Source: MWDF01 sp964577435 (GTDB taxonomy: Bacteria > Bacillota > DTU025 > MWDF01). Taken from it: a stretch of DNA of 64,000 nt. Of the stretch, positions 24,850-32,412 are shown piece after piece. The stretch spans positions 1-64,000 of the forward strand of contig CAZNZD010000001.1 in the NCBI GenBank assembly GCA_964577435.1. The letters are read 5' to 3'. A program made the position numbers and the translations under genes. Within the stretch, counting starts at the first letter, position 1. Every line of letters begins with the position of its first letter. The notes beneath the pieces were generated by a model, which saw only the letters and a list, made by a program, of their open reading frames with translations, did not search any database and had not been told where the DNA came from.

Positions 24850-26709
24850 CTAATCCTCAAGGGGCTTTCTCCGTCCGTAGCCCAGAAGCCTCACTGCATT
24901 GATTATAACAAGCAGGACCGACATCTCGTGAACCAGCATGCCGAAAGAGAGGTTCACGGTCTTGATAAGCACCCCCGCCAGAAGCAGACCCGCCACCAGC
25001 AGGGCGAAGTATATGTTCTGCTTCATGTTGCCGACGGTGGCCCTGGCGAGCCCTATTGCATATGACAGCTTGCCCAGCTCTGAGGAGATAAGCACGACAT
25101 CTGCGGTCTCGATGGCGACATCGGTGCCGCCGCCACCCATTGCGATGCCAAGGTCTGCTGCAGCAAGAGCGGGCGCATCGTTTATGCCGTCTCCAACCAT
25201 TGCGACCTTGACGCCCCCTTCTCTCAGCTCCTCGAGCACCCGGACCTTGTCCTCCGGCATGAGCTCCGCATAGAAGCCGTCAAGGCCAAGCTCGTCGGCG
25301 ATAGCACTTGCAGACCTTTCGTTGTCGCCAGTGAGCATAACCATCTTCCTTATGCCCTGAGACCTTAACTTCCCGATAAGTGCCCTTGCCCCGGGCCTAA
25401 CCGTATCCGATATGGAGAGAACGCCTAGCACGCCGCCTTTATTACCTACTATTACTGCCGTGCGCCCCTTGCCCTCCTCGGTTGCTATGTAATCCTCCTG
25501 ACCGCTAAGCGCTACGCCTTCCTCATCGAAGAGCCTTCTGTTGCCTATGAGATACCCCTTGCCCTCAAGTTTGAACTTCAAGCCCTGGCCCTTAACGAAC
25601 TCCGGGTCCTCCGGCTTGTTCGTCACCGTCCCGATGCGAGCCCTCGCCCCATCAGTTATCGCCCTGGCGAGCGGGTGCTCCGAATAGGCCTCCCCCACCG
25701 CCGCTATATGAAGAAGCTCTTCCTCTGTGACCCCATATGCCCTTATGCCCACAAGCTTGGGCTTTCCCGCAGTAAGGGTGCCTGTCTTATCGAATGCCAC
25801 GGTCCGGACCGCGCCTAGCTTCTCCACGGTCTCGCCGCCTTTGACCAGCACGCCGTTTTTAGCGCCGTTTCCGATGCCGGCAACGATGGATACCGGCGCT
25901 GAGATGACGAGCGCCCCCGGGCAGGCGATGACCAGAAGTGTGAGGGAAAGCCTCAGGTCCCTGGTGATGAGATACATCATCAGCGAGAGGACGATCACAG
26001 CGGGGGTATAGTACCTCGAGAACCTTTCCAGGAACTTCTGCGTTTTCGCCTTCTTGTCCTGGGCCTCCTCGACCATATGCAGGATCCTTGCAAACGTCGT
26101 GTCATCGCCGACCCTGTCCGCCCTAATAATCAGATACCCGGATTCTACGATGGTCCCGGAGAAGGCCTTATCGCCCGGAGCCCGCTCCACCGGGATGGGC
26201 TCCCCTGTTATCGCTGCCTGGTCTATGAATGCCGAACCTTCAGCGATGGTGCCGTCGACGGATATCTTCTCGCCGGGCTTCACCACTACCAGGTCGCCCT
26301 TCACGACTTCCTCAGGGGCCAATATGAGCTCCGTGTCGCCCCTTCTCACCCTGGCGGAATCCGGGGCTGTCGCAAGCAGCGCCTTTATGGAAGAGCGGGT
26401 CTTCTCTATGGTCAGTGCCTCAAGATAGTCGCCGAAGGTGAATAGGAAGGTGACTGCGGCTGCCTCCCAGTACTCGCCGATGACAAGGGCCCCCGCGACC
26501 GCGATGGTGACAAGGGCGTCTATCCCCACGATGCGGTATCTGATGGCGCCGAACGCCTTCATGAAGATCGGGGCCCCCGCGACGAAAGTCGACACAAGCA
26601 TCAACAACACAGTTGCCGGCGCGTACCCTAGGAGCCTCTTCAGGATGTAGGAGGCGGCAACAAGCGCCGCTGCCAGCAGTATCCTTCTTCCTTTTGCATT
26701 CCTGAGCAT
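24850..26709 (-). CDS. Heavy-metal P1B-type ATPase with CPG transmembrane motif
   Basis: This is a 619-residue metal-translocating ATPase of the cytoplasmic membrane. It has the actuator TGE (residues 168-170), phosphorylation motif DKTGT at 307, the P1B-specific HP dipeptide (YSEHPLARA) and GDGINDAPAL. Metal-binding elements are unusual: the membrane motif normally CPC reads CPG (263-265, in IACPGALVIS), and the last helix carries HEMSVLLVIINAVRLL, closer to the HEGGT-type helix 8 than to the Asp of CadA/ZntA. No N-terminal metal domain is fused; a separate HMA protein is encoded just upstream. The metal cannot be named from this. The start is an ATG 22 nt after the HMA stop. Confidence 0.93.
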   Translation of the reverse strand: MLRNAKGRRILLAAALVAASYILKRLLGYAPATVLLMLVSTFVAGAPIFMKAFGAIRYRIVGIDALVTIAVAGALVIGEYWEAAAVTFLFTFGDYLEALTIEKTRSSIKALLATAPDSARVRRGDTELILAPEEVVKGDLVVVKPGEKISVDGTIAEGSAFIDQAAITGEPIPVERAPGDKAFSGTIVESGYLIIRADRVGDDTTFARILHMVEEAQDKKAKTQKFLERFSRYYTPAVIVLSLMMYLITRDLRLSLTLLVIACPGALVISAPVSIVAGIGNGAKNGVLVKGGETVEKLGAVRTVAFDKTGTLTAGKPKLVGIRAYGVTEEELLHIAAVGEAYSEHPLARAITDGARARIGTVTNKPEDPEFVKGQGLKFKLEGKGYLIGNRRLFDEEGVALSGQEDYIATEEGKGRTAVIVGNKGGVLGVLSISDTVRPGARALIGKLRSQGIRKMVMLTGDNERSASAIADELGLDGFYAELMPEDKVRVLEELREGGVKVAMVGDGINDAPALAAADLGIAMGGGGTDVAIETADVVLISSELGKLSYAIGLARATVGNMKQNIYFALLVAGLLLAGVLIKTVNLSFGMLVHEMSVLLVIINAVRLLGYGRRKPLED

Positions 26710-26731
26710 CCTGAATCCCCCTTCCTTCTAG

Positions 26732-26947
26732 CTACTTCTCTCCTAGCACGCTGTAGCCGAGCCTGGTTATGCTGTTCTTGATGGCCTCGCTGCTGATTAC
26801 GCCCTCGTCGAAAGAAACCTTAACCCTAGAGGTGTTGAATGCCACTTCCGCTTCCGCTACGCCTTGGGTCCTTCTGAGCATGCCCTCTATCTTGGCTATG
26901 CAGCTGGGGCAGCTTACAGTCTCCAATTGGTAAGTCTTGCTTATCAT
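26732..26947 (-). CDS. Stand-alone HMA metallochaperone-like protein
   Basis: This is a 71-residue ferredoxin-like HMA domain with metal-binding CPSC (LETVSCPSCIAKIEGML) in the usual first loop, followed by the expected GVAEAEVAFNTSRVKVSFDEG strand pair. It is the size of CopZ-type chaperones and should bind a soft metal ion through the two cysteines and deliver it to the ATPase encoded next, which lacks its own HMA domain. AAAAGGAGG precedes the ATG. It is the first gene of the operon, directly behind the FNR-box promoter. Confidence 0.88.
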   Translation of the reverse strand: MISKTYQLETVSCPSCIAKIEGMLRRTQGVAEAEVAFNTSRVKVSFDEGVISSEAIKNSITRLGYSVLGEK

Positions 26948-26978
26948 CTCTGTCGCCTCCTTTTAACCTTGTGTCTTC

Positions 26979-27020
26979 ATTTTGCCCCATGACTTGTTGG
27001 ATTACCTTGATGTGCATCAA
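26979..27020 (-). promoter_or_regulatory. Perfect FNR box with class II spacing to a -10 element
   Basis: TTGATGTGCATCAA at 27007-27020 is an exact match to the FNR/FLP palindrome TTGAT-N4-ATCAA. On the minus strand 22 nt separate it from CAAAAT (26979-26984), a 4/6 match to TATAAT. This puts the box centre near -41.5, the activating position used by FNR. The HMA start codon is 32 nt beyond the -10. Confidence 0.85.
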
Positions 27021-27276
27021 ATTTCTGCAGTCCCGCTGAGAAACTGCAAGGCGCTTGATGCGCCCTGCCCGTTTGGGTCGGCAGGTAATCGTGACCTTGT
27101 TAACTAAGCGGCCTGCGAATAGAATTATGCTAAAAGGGAAATGCCGGCGGGTACTTATCTCCTCGACTATCACGATGCGACAAAGAAACAGCGGATGCCC
27201 AGCAGCTGTAGCCTCGGGACACGAGCTTGGCTGAAAGCGGATGCCGTCCCGGGATTCAGCTTAAGAAGGAGATCCC

Positions 27277-29040
27277 ATGGAACAAGTTGTCCTGACTGCT
27301 TTGTTCAATAACGCTGCGCTGCTTCTGGTGTTGTCAGTCATCTACGAGGCTACCTATAACCTGCCGCCGAGATACCGCCGCTTTGAGCCGTACTTCAGCG
27401 GCATGCTCATCGCCCTCATCTGCACTGCCGTCATGGTGATGCCCTTCACGCTGCAATCGGGGATAATCTTCGACACAAGGTCTATTTTGCTCAGTGTGAC
27501 CGCCCTCATTTTCGGCCTGATTCCGACTGCAATCGCGGCGATTGTCGCCGCCATAGTCAGGCTGGTCATCGGAGGGACCGGGGCTCTGCCTGGCATAGCC
27601 GTCATCACGACAAGTTCTCTAATCGGCCTGGCATGGAGGCGCTGGTTGTATCCTAGGTCTAAGAAATGGCGCATGGTTAGCATCTATCTGATGAGCGTCT
27701 GCGTCCATGTAGTGATGCTGGCCTGCATGCTCCTTATCCCTTATCCGGACAACTTCACCGTTATTCGCGCCATCGCCTTCCCGGTGATGCTAGTCTACCC
27801 GATAGCGACCGTGCTTTTGAGCATGCTGCTTATTCGCCAGCAGGCCTTCAAGCATGCTCAGGAGCAGCTGATGCAATCCGAGGAGAGGTTCAGGCTGCTT
27901 TTCGACAGGGCCCCGCTCGGTTATCAATCCCTGGATTCTGAAGGATATTTCATAGACATCAATCAGCAATGGTGCGATACTCTTGGATATTCACGCGAAG
28001 AGGTCATCGGCAAGTGGTTCGGAGATTTCCTTTCCCCAGACAACAGGGAGGCATTCCGTAAGAGGTTCCCCGTATTCAAAGCTCAAGGTCATATCCATAG
28101 CGAATTCGAGGTGCTTCATAAAAGCGGCAAGCCTATATTCATCGCATTCGAAGGGAGAATCGGTTACAACCTGGACGGGCAGTTCAAGCAGACTCACTGC
28201 ATCCTGCAGGACATTACCAGCCAGAAGGCCGCCGAGGCGGCGCTAGCGGAAAGTGAGAGGACATACAGGAACATCACCGAGAACATGTCGGATGTAGTCT
28301 GGCAGACGGACCTGAACCTGAAGACCACTTATGTCAGCCCGTCGGTGCAAAGGCTCCTGGGAGAGACCCCGGAGGAGCATATGAAAAGGAGCCTGCAGGA
28401 GAAATTCTCGGCTCAGACGCTAAACGAGATAAGCTTCATGCTCTTCGAGGAGATGGAGAAGGAAAGCGATCCGAAAGCGGATAAGAACCGTTCCAGGAAG
28501 CTGGTTGTGGAGCATTTCAAGGCGGATGGCACTTCCGTATGGGTTGAGATGAACATATCTATAATGCGGGACAAGGCGGGCAAGGCGGTCGGACTTGTCG
28601 GAGTCTCCCGCGATGTCTCGCAGCGCAAGGCTGCGGAGCTGGCATTGGAGGAGAGCGAGCGCAGCAAGTCCGTCCTTCTGTCGAACCTTCCGGGAATGGC
28701 CTACAGGTGCAGCCTCGACAGAAAGAGGAGCATGCAGTTCGTCTCGGCCAGAAGCCTGAATCTCACCGGATATGCGCCGGAGAGCCTTATCGGCAACAAG
28801 GTGCTTTCCTATATTGACCTGATTGCACCCGAATTCCGAGAACCCATTCGAAAGGAATGGGAGCGCATCCTCTCAGAGAGGCTGCCCATGAGCCTCGAAT
28901 ACGAGATAATTACCGCCTCAGGCCAAAGGAAATGGGTCATTGATATGGGGCAAGGGGTATACAAAGAGAGCGGGGAGGCAGAGGCCTTCGAGGGAATCGT
29001 CCTTGACATCTCGGACAGGAAAAGGATGGAAAGCCCTTAG
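27277..29040 (+). CDS. Membrane sensor with LytS-like 5TM domain and three PAS domains, no output domain
   Basis: This is a 587-residue protein. Residues about 1-190 hold five or six helices of the 5TM LytS-like receptor class (LLLVLSVIYEATYNLP; FGLIPTAIAAIVAAIVRLVIGGTG). A linker coil leads to three PAS/PAC units at roughly 200-325 (FRLLFDRAPLGYQSLD ... ILQDITSQKA), 330-455 (ending VSRDVSQRKA) and 460-583 (ending VLDISDRKRME). The protein ends five residues after the third PAC motif, precisely where GGDEF, HD-GYP or kinase modules usually begin. None follows before argG. It either signals through protein contacts or has lost its effector. GGAG sits 5 nt before the ATG. Confidence 0.85.
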   Translation: MEQVVLTALFNNAALLLVLSVIYEATYNLPPRYRRFEPYFSGMLIALICTAVMVMPFTLQSGIIFDTRSILLSVTALIFGLIPTAIAAIVAAIVRLVIGGTGALPGIAVITTSSLIGLAWRRWLYPRSKKWRMVSIYLMSVCVHVVMLACMLLIPYPDNFTVIRAIAFPVMLVYPIATVLLSMLLIRQQAFKHAQEQLMQSEERFRLLFDRAPLGYQSLDSEGYFIDINQQWCDTLGYSREEVIGKWFGDFLSPDNREAFRKRFPVFKAQGHIHSEFEVLHKSGKPIFIAFEGRIGYNLDGQFKQTHCILQDITSQKAAEAALAESERTYRNITENMSDVVWQTDLNLKTTYVSPSVQRLLGETPEEHMKRSLQEKFSAQTLNEISFMLFEEMEKESDPKADKNRSRKLVVEHFKADGTSVWVEMNISIMRDKAGKAVGLVGVSRDVSQRKAAELALEESERSKSVLLSNLPGMAYRCSLDRKRSMQFVSARSLNLTGYAPESLIGNKVLSYIDLIAPEFREPIRKEWERILSERLPMSLEYEIITASGQRKWVIDMGQGVYKESGEAEAFEGIVLDISDRKRMESP

Positions 29041-29227
29041 ATGCATCAGCAAGCCTCTTAATGTAGGCATACGTTTATGTCCTGTGATAAGTGGAGTCCC
29101 GCTTCAGATTTTTCCGATCAATATCCTCCATCAGATAATAGGTACAATAGAGGGCCGATGTCTATTTGCGACGGCCCTCAGGCTTTGCTCAAGCGACATG
29201 CGACCTGCCCCCTATATCAACTTCTGT

Positions 29228-29269
29228 TTGACTATATGGAATAAATATACTAAGTTTAGTGTATATAAT
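29228..29269 (+). promoter_or_regulatory. argG promoter region with a palindrome
   Basis: The 255-base gap before argG contains TTGACT (29228-29233) with TAAGTT 17 nt downstream, and a perfect TATAAT at 29264-29269. Overlapping these is an inverted repeat, ATATACTAA (29246-29254) and TTAGTGTATAT (29257-29267), with one bulged base. It could be an operator for arginine or another control, but it is not a clean ARG box. A hairpin GAGGGCCG/CGGCCCTC (29150-29179) lies further upstream. Confidence 0.45.
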
Positions 29270-29295
29270 TCACATAATCCTTGGAGGTTGCTCAT

Positions 29296-30516
29296 ATGGA
29301 CAAGAAGGGCTTCAAGAAGATCGTCCTGGCATATTCAGGCGGGCTGGATACTTCCATAATAATCCCCTGGCTCAAGGAGAACTACGATGGTTGCGAGGTA
29401 ATCGCAGTTACAGGCGATGTCGGCCAGGCAGACGAGCTGGAGGGCCTTGAAGAGAAGGCCCTTAAGACCGGCGCATCCAAGCTTTATGTGCTGGATCTGA
29501 CCGACGATTTCGTGAACGGATACATCGTGCCTACCTTAAAGGCCGGTGCTGTATACGAAGAGTATATGCTCGGAACAAGCCTTGCCCGTCCCTGCATCGC
29601 GAAGGGCCTTGTGGAAGTGGCCCTCAAGGAGGGAGCGGACGCCGTATGCCATGGCTGCACCGGGAAGGGCAACGACCAGGTGCGCTTCGAGCTTGCCATC
29701 AAGCACTTCGCCCCGACAATGCCGGTGATCGCCCCGTGGAGGGAGTGGAGCATCGTCTCAAGGGAGGAGGAGATCGAGTACGCAAGGGCGCACAATGTGC
29801 CCCTTAAGATAACCCATGAGACGAACTACTCGAAGGACAAGAACCTATGGCACCTTTCGCATGAGGGGCTTGACCTTGAAGATCCCGGCAACGAGCCTCT
29901 ATATGACAAGGAGGGCTTCCTTGAGATAGGAGTCTCCCCCGCAAAAGCCCCGGATGAACCCTCATATGTCGCGTTGGAGTTCGAAAAGGGAGTCCCAGTA
30001 GGCCTGGACGGCGCGCGGATGAGCGCAAAGCAGATCATCTACAAACTGAATGAGATCGGCGGGGTAAATGGCATAGGACTTCTGGACCTGGTGGAAAACA
30101 GGCTCGTCGGTATGAAATGCAGGGGCATATACGAGACGCCGGGAGGGGCTATCTTATATAGGGCCCACACTGTCCTTGAGACGATCTGCCTCGACAAGAT
30201 GACCATGCATGAGAAGCAGCGGTTGGCGATCACCTTCGCCGAGCTTGTCTACAACGGCTTGTGGTTCACCCCTCTCAGGGAGGCGCTCTCCGCTTTCGTG
30301 GACAAGACGCAGGAGCAGGTTACAGGCACAGTAAGGTTGAAACTATACAAGGGAAACATCATAAACGCCGGGGTGTGGAGCCCGTACTCCTTGTACTCGG
30401 AGAGCATTGCGACTTTCGGCAAGAGCGACTACAACCAGAAGGACGCGGAGGGCTTCATAAACCTATATGGGCTGCCGATAAAGATCCAGGCCATGATAGA
30501 CAGGAAGAAGTCATAG
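29296..30516 (+). CDS. argG: Argininosuccinate synthase
   Basis: This enzyme joins citrulline and aspartate with ATP to give argininosuccinate in the cytosol. The 406-residue product starts at ATG 29296, with GGAGG 8 nt upstream. It has the N-type ATP loop AYSGGLDTSIIIPWL, GCTGKGNDQVRFE for citrulline/aspartate binding, and the family segments LWHLSHEGLDLEDP and GGVNGIGLLDLVENRLVGMKCRGIYETPGG. Length and motifs are normal for the bacterial type I enzyme. The argH gene follows after 20 nt. Confidence 0.97.
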   Translation: MDKKGFKKIVLAYSGGLDTSIIIPWLKENYDGCEVIAVTGDVGQADELEGLEEKALKTGASKLYVLDLTDDFVNGYIVPTLKAGAVYEEYMLGTSLARPCIAKGLVEVALKEGADAVCHGCTGKGNDQVRFELAIKHFAPTMPVIAPWREWSIVSREEEIEYARAHNVPLKITHETNYSKDKNLWHLSHEGLDLEDPGNEPLYDKEGFLEIGVSPAKAPDEPSYVALEFEKGVPVGLDGARMSAKQIIYKLNEIGGVNGIGLLDLVENRLVGMKCRGIYETPGGAILYRAHTVLETICLDKMTMHEKQRLAITFAELVYNGLWFTPLREALSAFVDKTQEQVTGTVRLKLYKGNIINAGVWSPYSLYSESIATFGKSDYNQKDAEGFINLYGLPIKIQAMIDRKKS

Positions 30517-30536
30517 GGCTTAACGAGGTGTGAACG

Positions 30537-31928
30537 ATGGGCAAGATATGGGCCGGCAGGCTCGGCGGCTCCCTTGATGAAAGGGCGGACGACTTCAACT
30601 CCTCGATAGGCTTTGATTGCAGGCTCTATAAACACGACATCGAGGGTTCGATCGCCCACGCCGGCATGCTTGCCGCCAAAGGGATAATCCCCCAGCAGGA
30701 CGCAGATGCCATCATCGAGGGGCTTGCAGGAATCCTGGAGGACCTTGAGCATGGAAGACTCGAGGTCGATATGGCTTGTGAAGACATCCATACCTTCGTT
30801 GAGCAAGTGCTTACGGCCCGCATCGGAGACGCCGGGAAGAAGCTTCATACGGCGAGAAGCCGCAACGACCAGGTGGCGCTCGATCTGCGCATGTATCTGC
30901 GAGATGAGGTCCTGGCGATAATCAAGCTTATCGAGGGCCTGTTGGATGCCATTGCCACCAAAGCGGACGCTCACAAGGCAACAATAATGCCCGGTTATAC
31001 GCATCTGCAGCGCGCACAGCCTGTAACCTTCGGGCATCATCTGATGGCATACGCCATGATGCTCATCAGGGACATAGGCAGGTTGAAGGACGCATACGCA
31101 AGGATGAACGTTTCACCGATCGGCTGCTGCGCGCTTGCGGGAACCACCTATGATATCGACCGTGACACGGAGGCAAGGCAGCTGGGCTTCGAAGGAGTTG
31201 CCCTAAACAGCATTGACGCGGTGTCCGACAGGGACTTCTGCATCGAGATCCAAGGCGCATTTGCTATCTTGATGATGCACTTGTCACGATTCTCGGAAGA
31301 GATAATACTCTGGTCCTCGCTGGAATTCGGCTTTATCGAGCTGGATGCCGGTTTCTCTACGGGCTCATCCATAATGCCGCAGAAGAAGAACCCCGATATT
31401 GCCGAGCTTGTCCGCGGAAAGACGGGAAGAATCTATGGAAACCTTACTGCGACACTCACCATGATGAAAGGGCTTCCGCTTGCCTATAACAAGGATATGT
31501 AGGAGGATAAGGAGGCAGTCTTCGATAGCGTGGAAACTGTAAAGAAGAGCCTCTCTGTCTTCGCTCCGATGGTTGCGACCATGCATGTCAATGCGGATAG
31601 CATGATGGCGGCAGCGCAGGCAGGTTTCATTAACGCCACCGACTTGGCTGATTACCTTGTGAGGAAGGGGTTGCCCTTCCGAAGCGCATACAAGATCGTT
31701 GGGCAGATAGTTGCCAGGTGCCTTGCCGAAGGCAAGGTGCTGGATACGCTGCCACTTGATGTGTATAGGCATTATAGCGGCCTATTCGATGTGGATCTTT
31801 ACAGCGATATCGACCTTGGCGCATGTGTCGGGAGGCGCGTCTCGAAGGGCGGCACATCCCAACAATCTGTCGATATGCAGATAGCATACATTCGAGATTT
31901 CCTTAATAAATGTGTTCAAAAGGTCTAA
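30537..31928 (+). pseudogene. argH: Argininosuccinate lyase interrupted by an in-frame TAG
   Basis: This would cleave argininosuccinate to arginine and fumarate. The reading frame encodes 463 codons of a normal ArgH: MGKIWAGRLGGSLDE, TARSRNDQVALDLRMYL, HLQRAQPVTFGHHLMAY, the catalytic-loop signature GSSIMPQKKNPDIAELVRGKTGR, and a C-terminal half through SVDMQIAYIRDFL. Codon 322 (31500-31502) is TAG where the family has Gln in YNKDMQEDKE; CAG to TAG is one transition. The frame is otherwise intact on both sides with no shift, and downstream sequence is still well conserved, so any loss is recent. TAG is used as a normal stop by several neighbours (argG, mscL, both importer ends), so global recoding is unlikely. 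The alternatives are nonsense mutation, amber suppression, or sequence error. Confidence 0.88.
31500..31502 (+). other. In-frame TAG codon inside argH
   Basis: TAG sits between ATG (Met) and GAG (Glu) codons of the invariant KDMQEDKE stretch. No start codon with a clear Shine-Dalgarno follows closely enough to give an independent functional C-terminal protein. Confidence 0.9.
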
Positions 31929-32412
31929 TGAGGATAGATGAGTGATGCCAGTCAGCAGCGACATGAATTGCCAAAGCAAGATCTCTCCGTAGCGCCACTT
32001 GCTCCGAAGCTTCCGCATCCCTTCCTGGCAATGCCTTCCTGCTTGTTTTGGCCTTGCACTTATCGCAGCATCCCCACCCTAGCGTCAAAGGGCTGAAATA
32101 CCGTGATGCCTAGAAGGATGCCCCTGAAAGCCCCTGGGCAACAGGACAAAGCGCTATCTCAACCTGTCAGCTGCAACGGATCCATAAGTCCTCGGTGTTG
32201 CATTTCACCCATCTCGTTCTCGATAAGACGAGGGGGATCCGCCTGCTCAAGAACAACAAAGGGGCTGTCCATATCTTGGGACGGCCCCTTGCCTAGTTAG
32301 AATACGGCCCGCTTTTTAACTGGACAATCAGCCTATACTGGTCCAGCGAACCAGTTCCTTCTTTCAGTAGGGTTCGAAATCATGACGGACCATCTCAGGC
32401 TTCTATAATCCG
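31929..32412. other. Gene-poor region between argH and the esterase gene
   Basis: These 484 bases lie between convergent genes. I see no credible coding sequence. The only clear structure is the hairpin at 32261-32288, described separately. Confidence 0.5.
32261..32288 (-). terminator. Hairpin terminator of the esterase gene
   Basis: A 10-bp GC-rich stem (GGGGCTGTCC with GGACGGCCCC, one mismatch or G-U) lies about 125 nt beyond the stop at 32413. On the minus strand it is followed by TTTGTTGTT, giving terminator character. Confidence 0.6.

Noticed and set aside
31500..31502. Programmed recoding of TAG (pyrrolysine or genome-wide Gln)
   Set aside because: TAG is the ordinary stop of argG, mscL, the M14 peptidase and other genes here, and ArgH has no pyrrolysine. 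A mutation, suppressor or sequence error is simpler.
31530..31928. Independent 132-codon gene after argH
   Set aside because: It is the in-frame C-terminal half of ArgH; the start has no ribosome-binding site.
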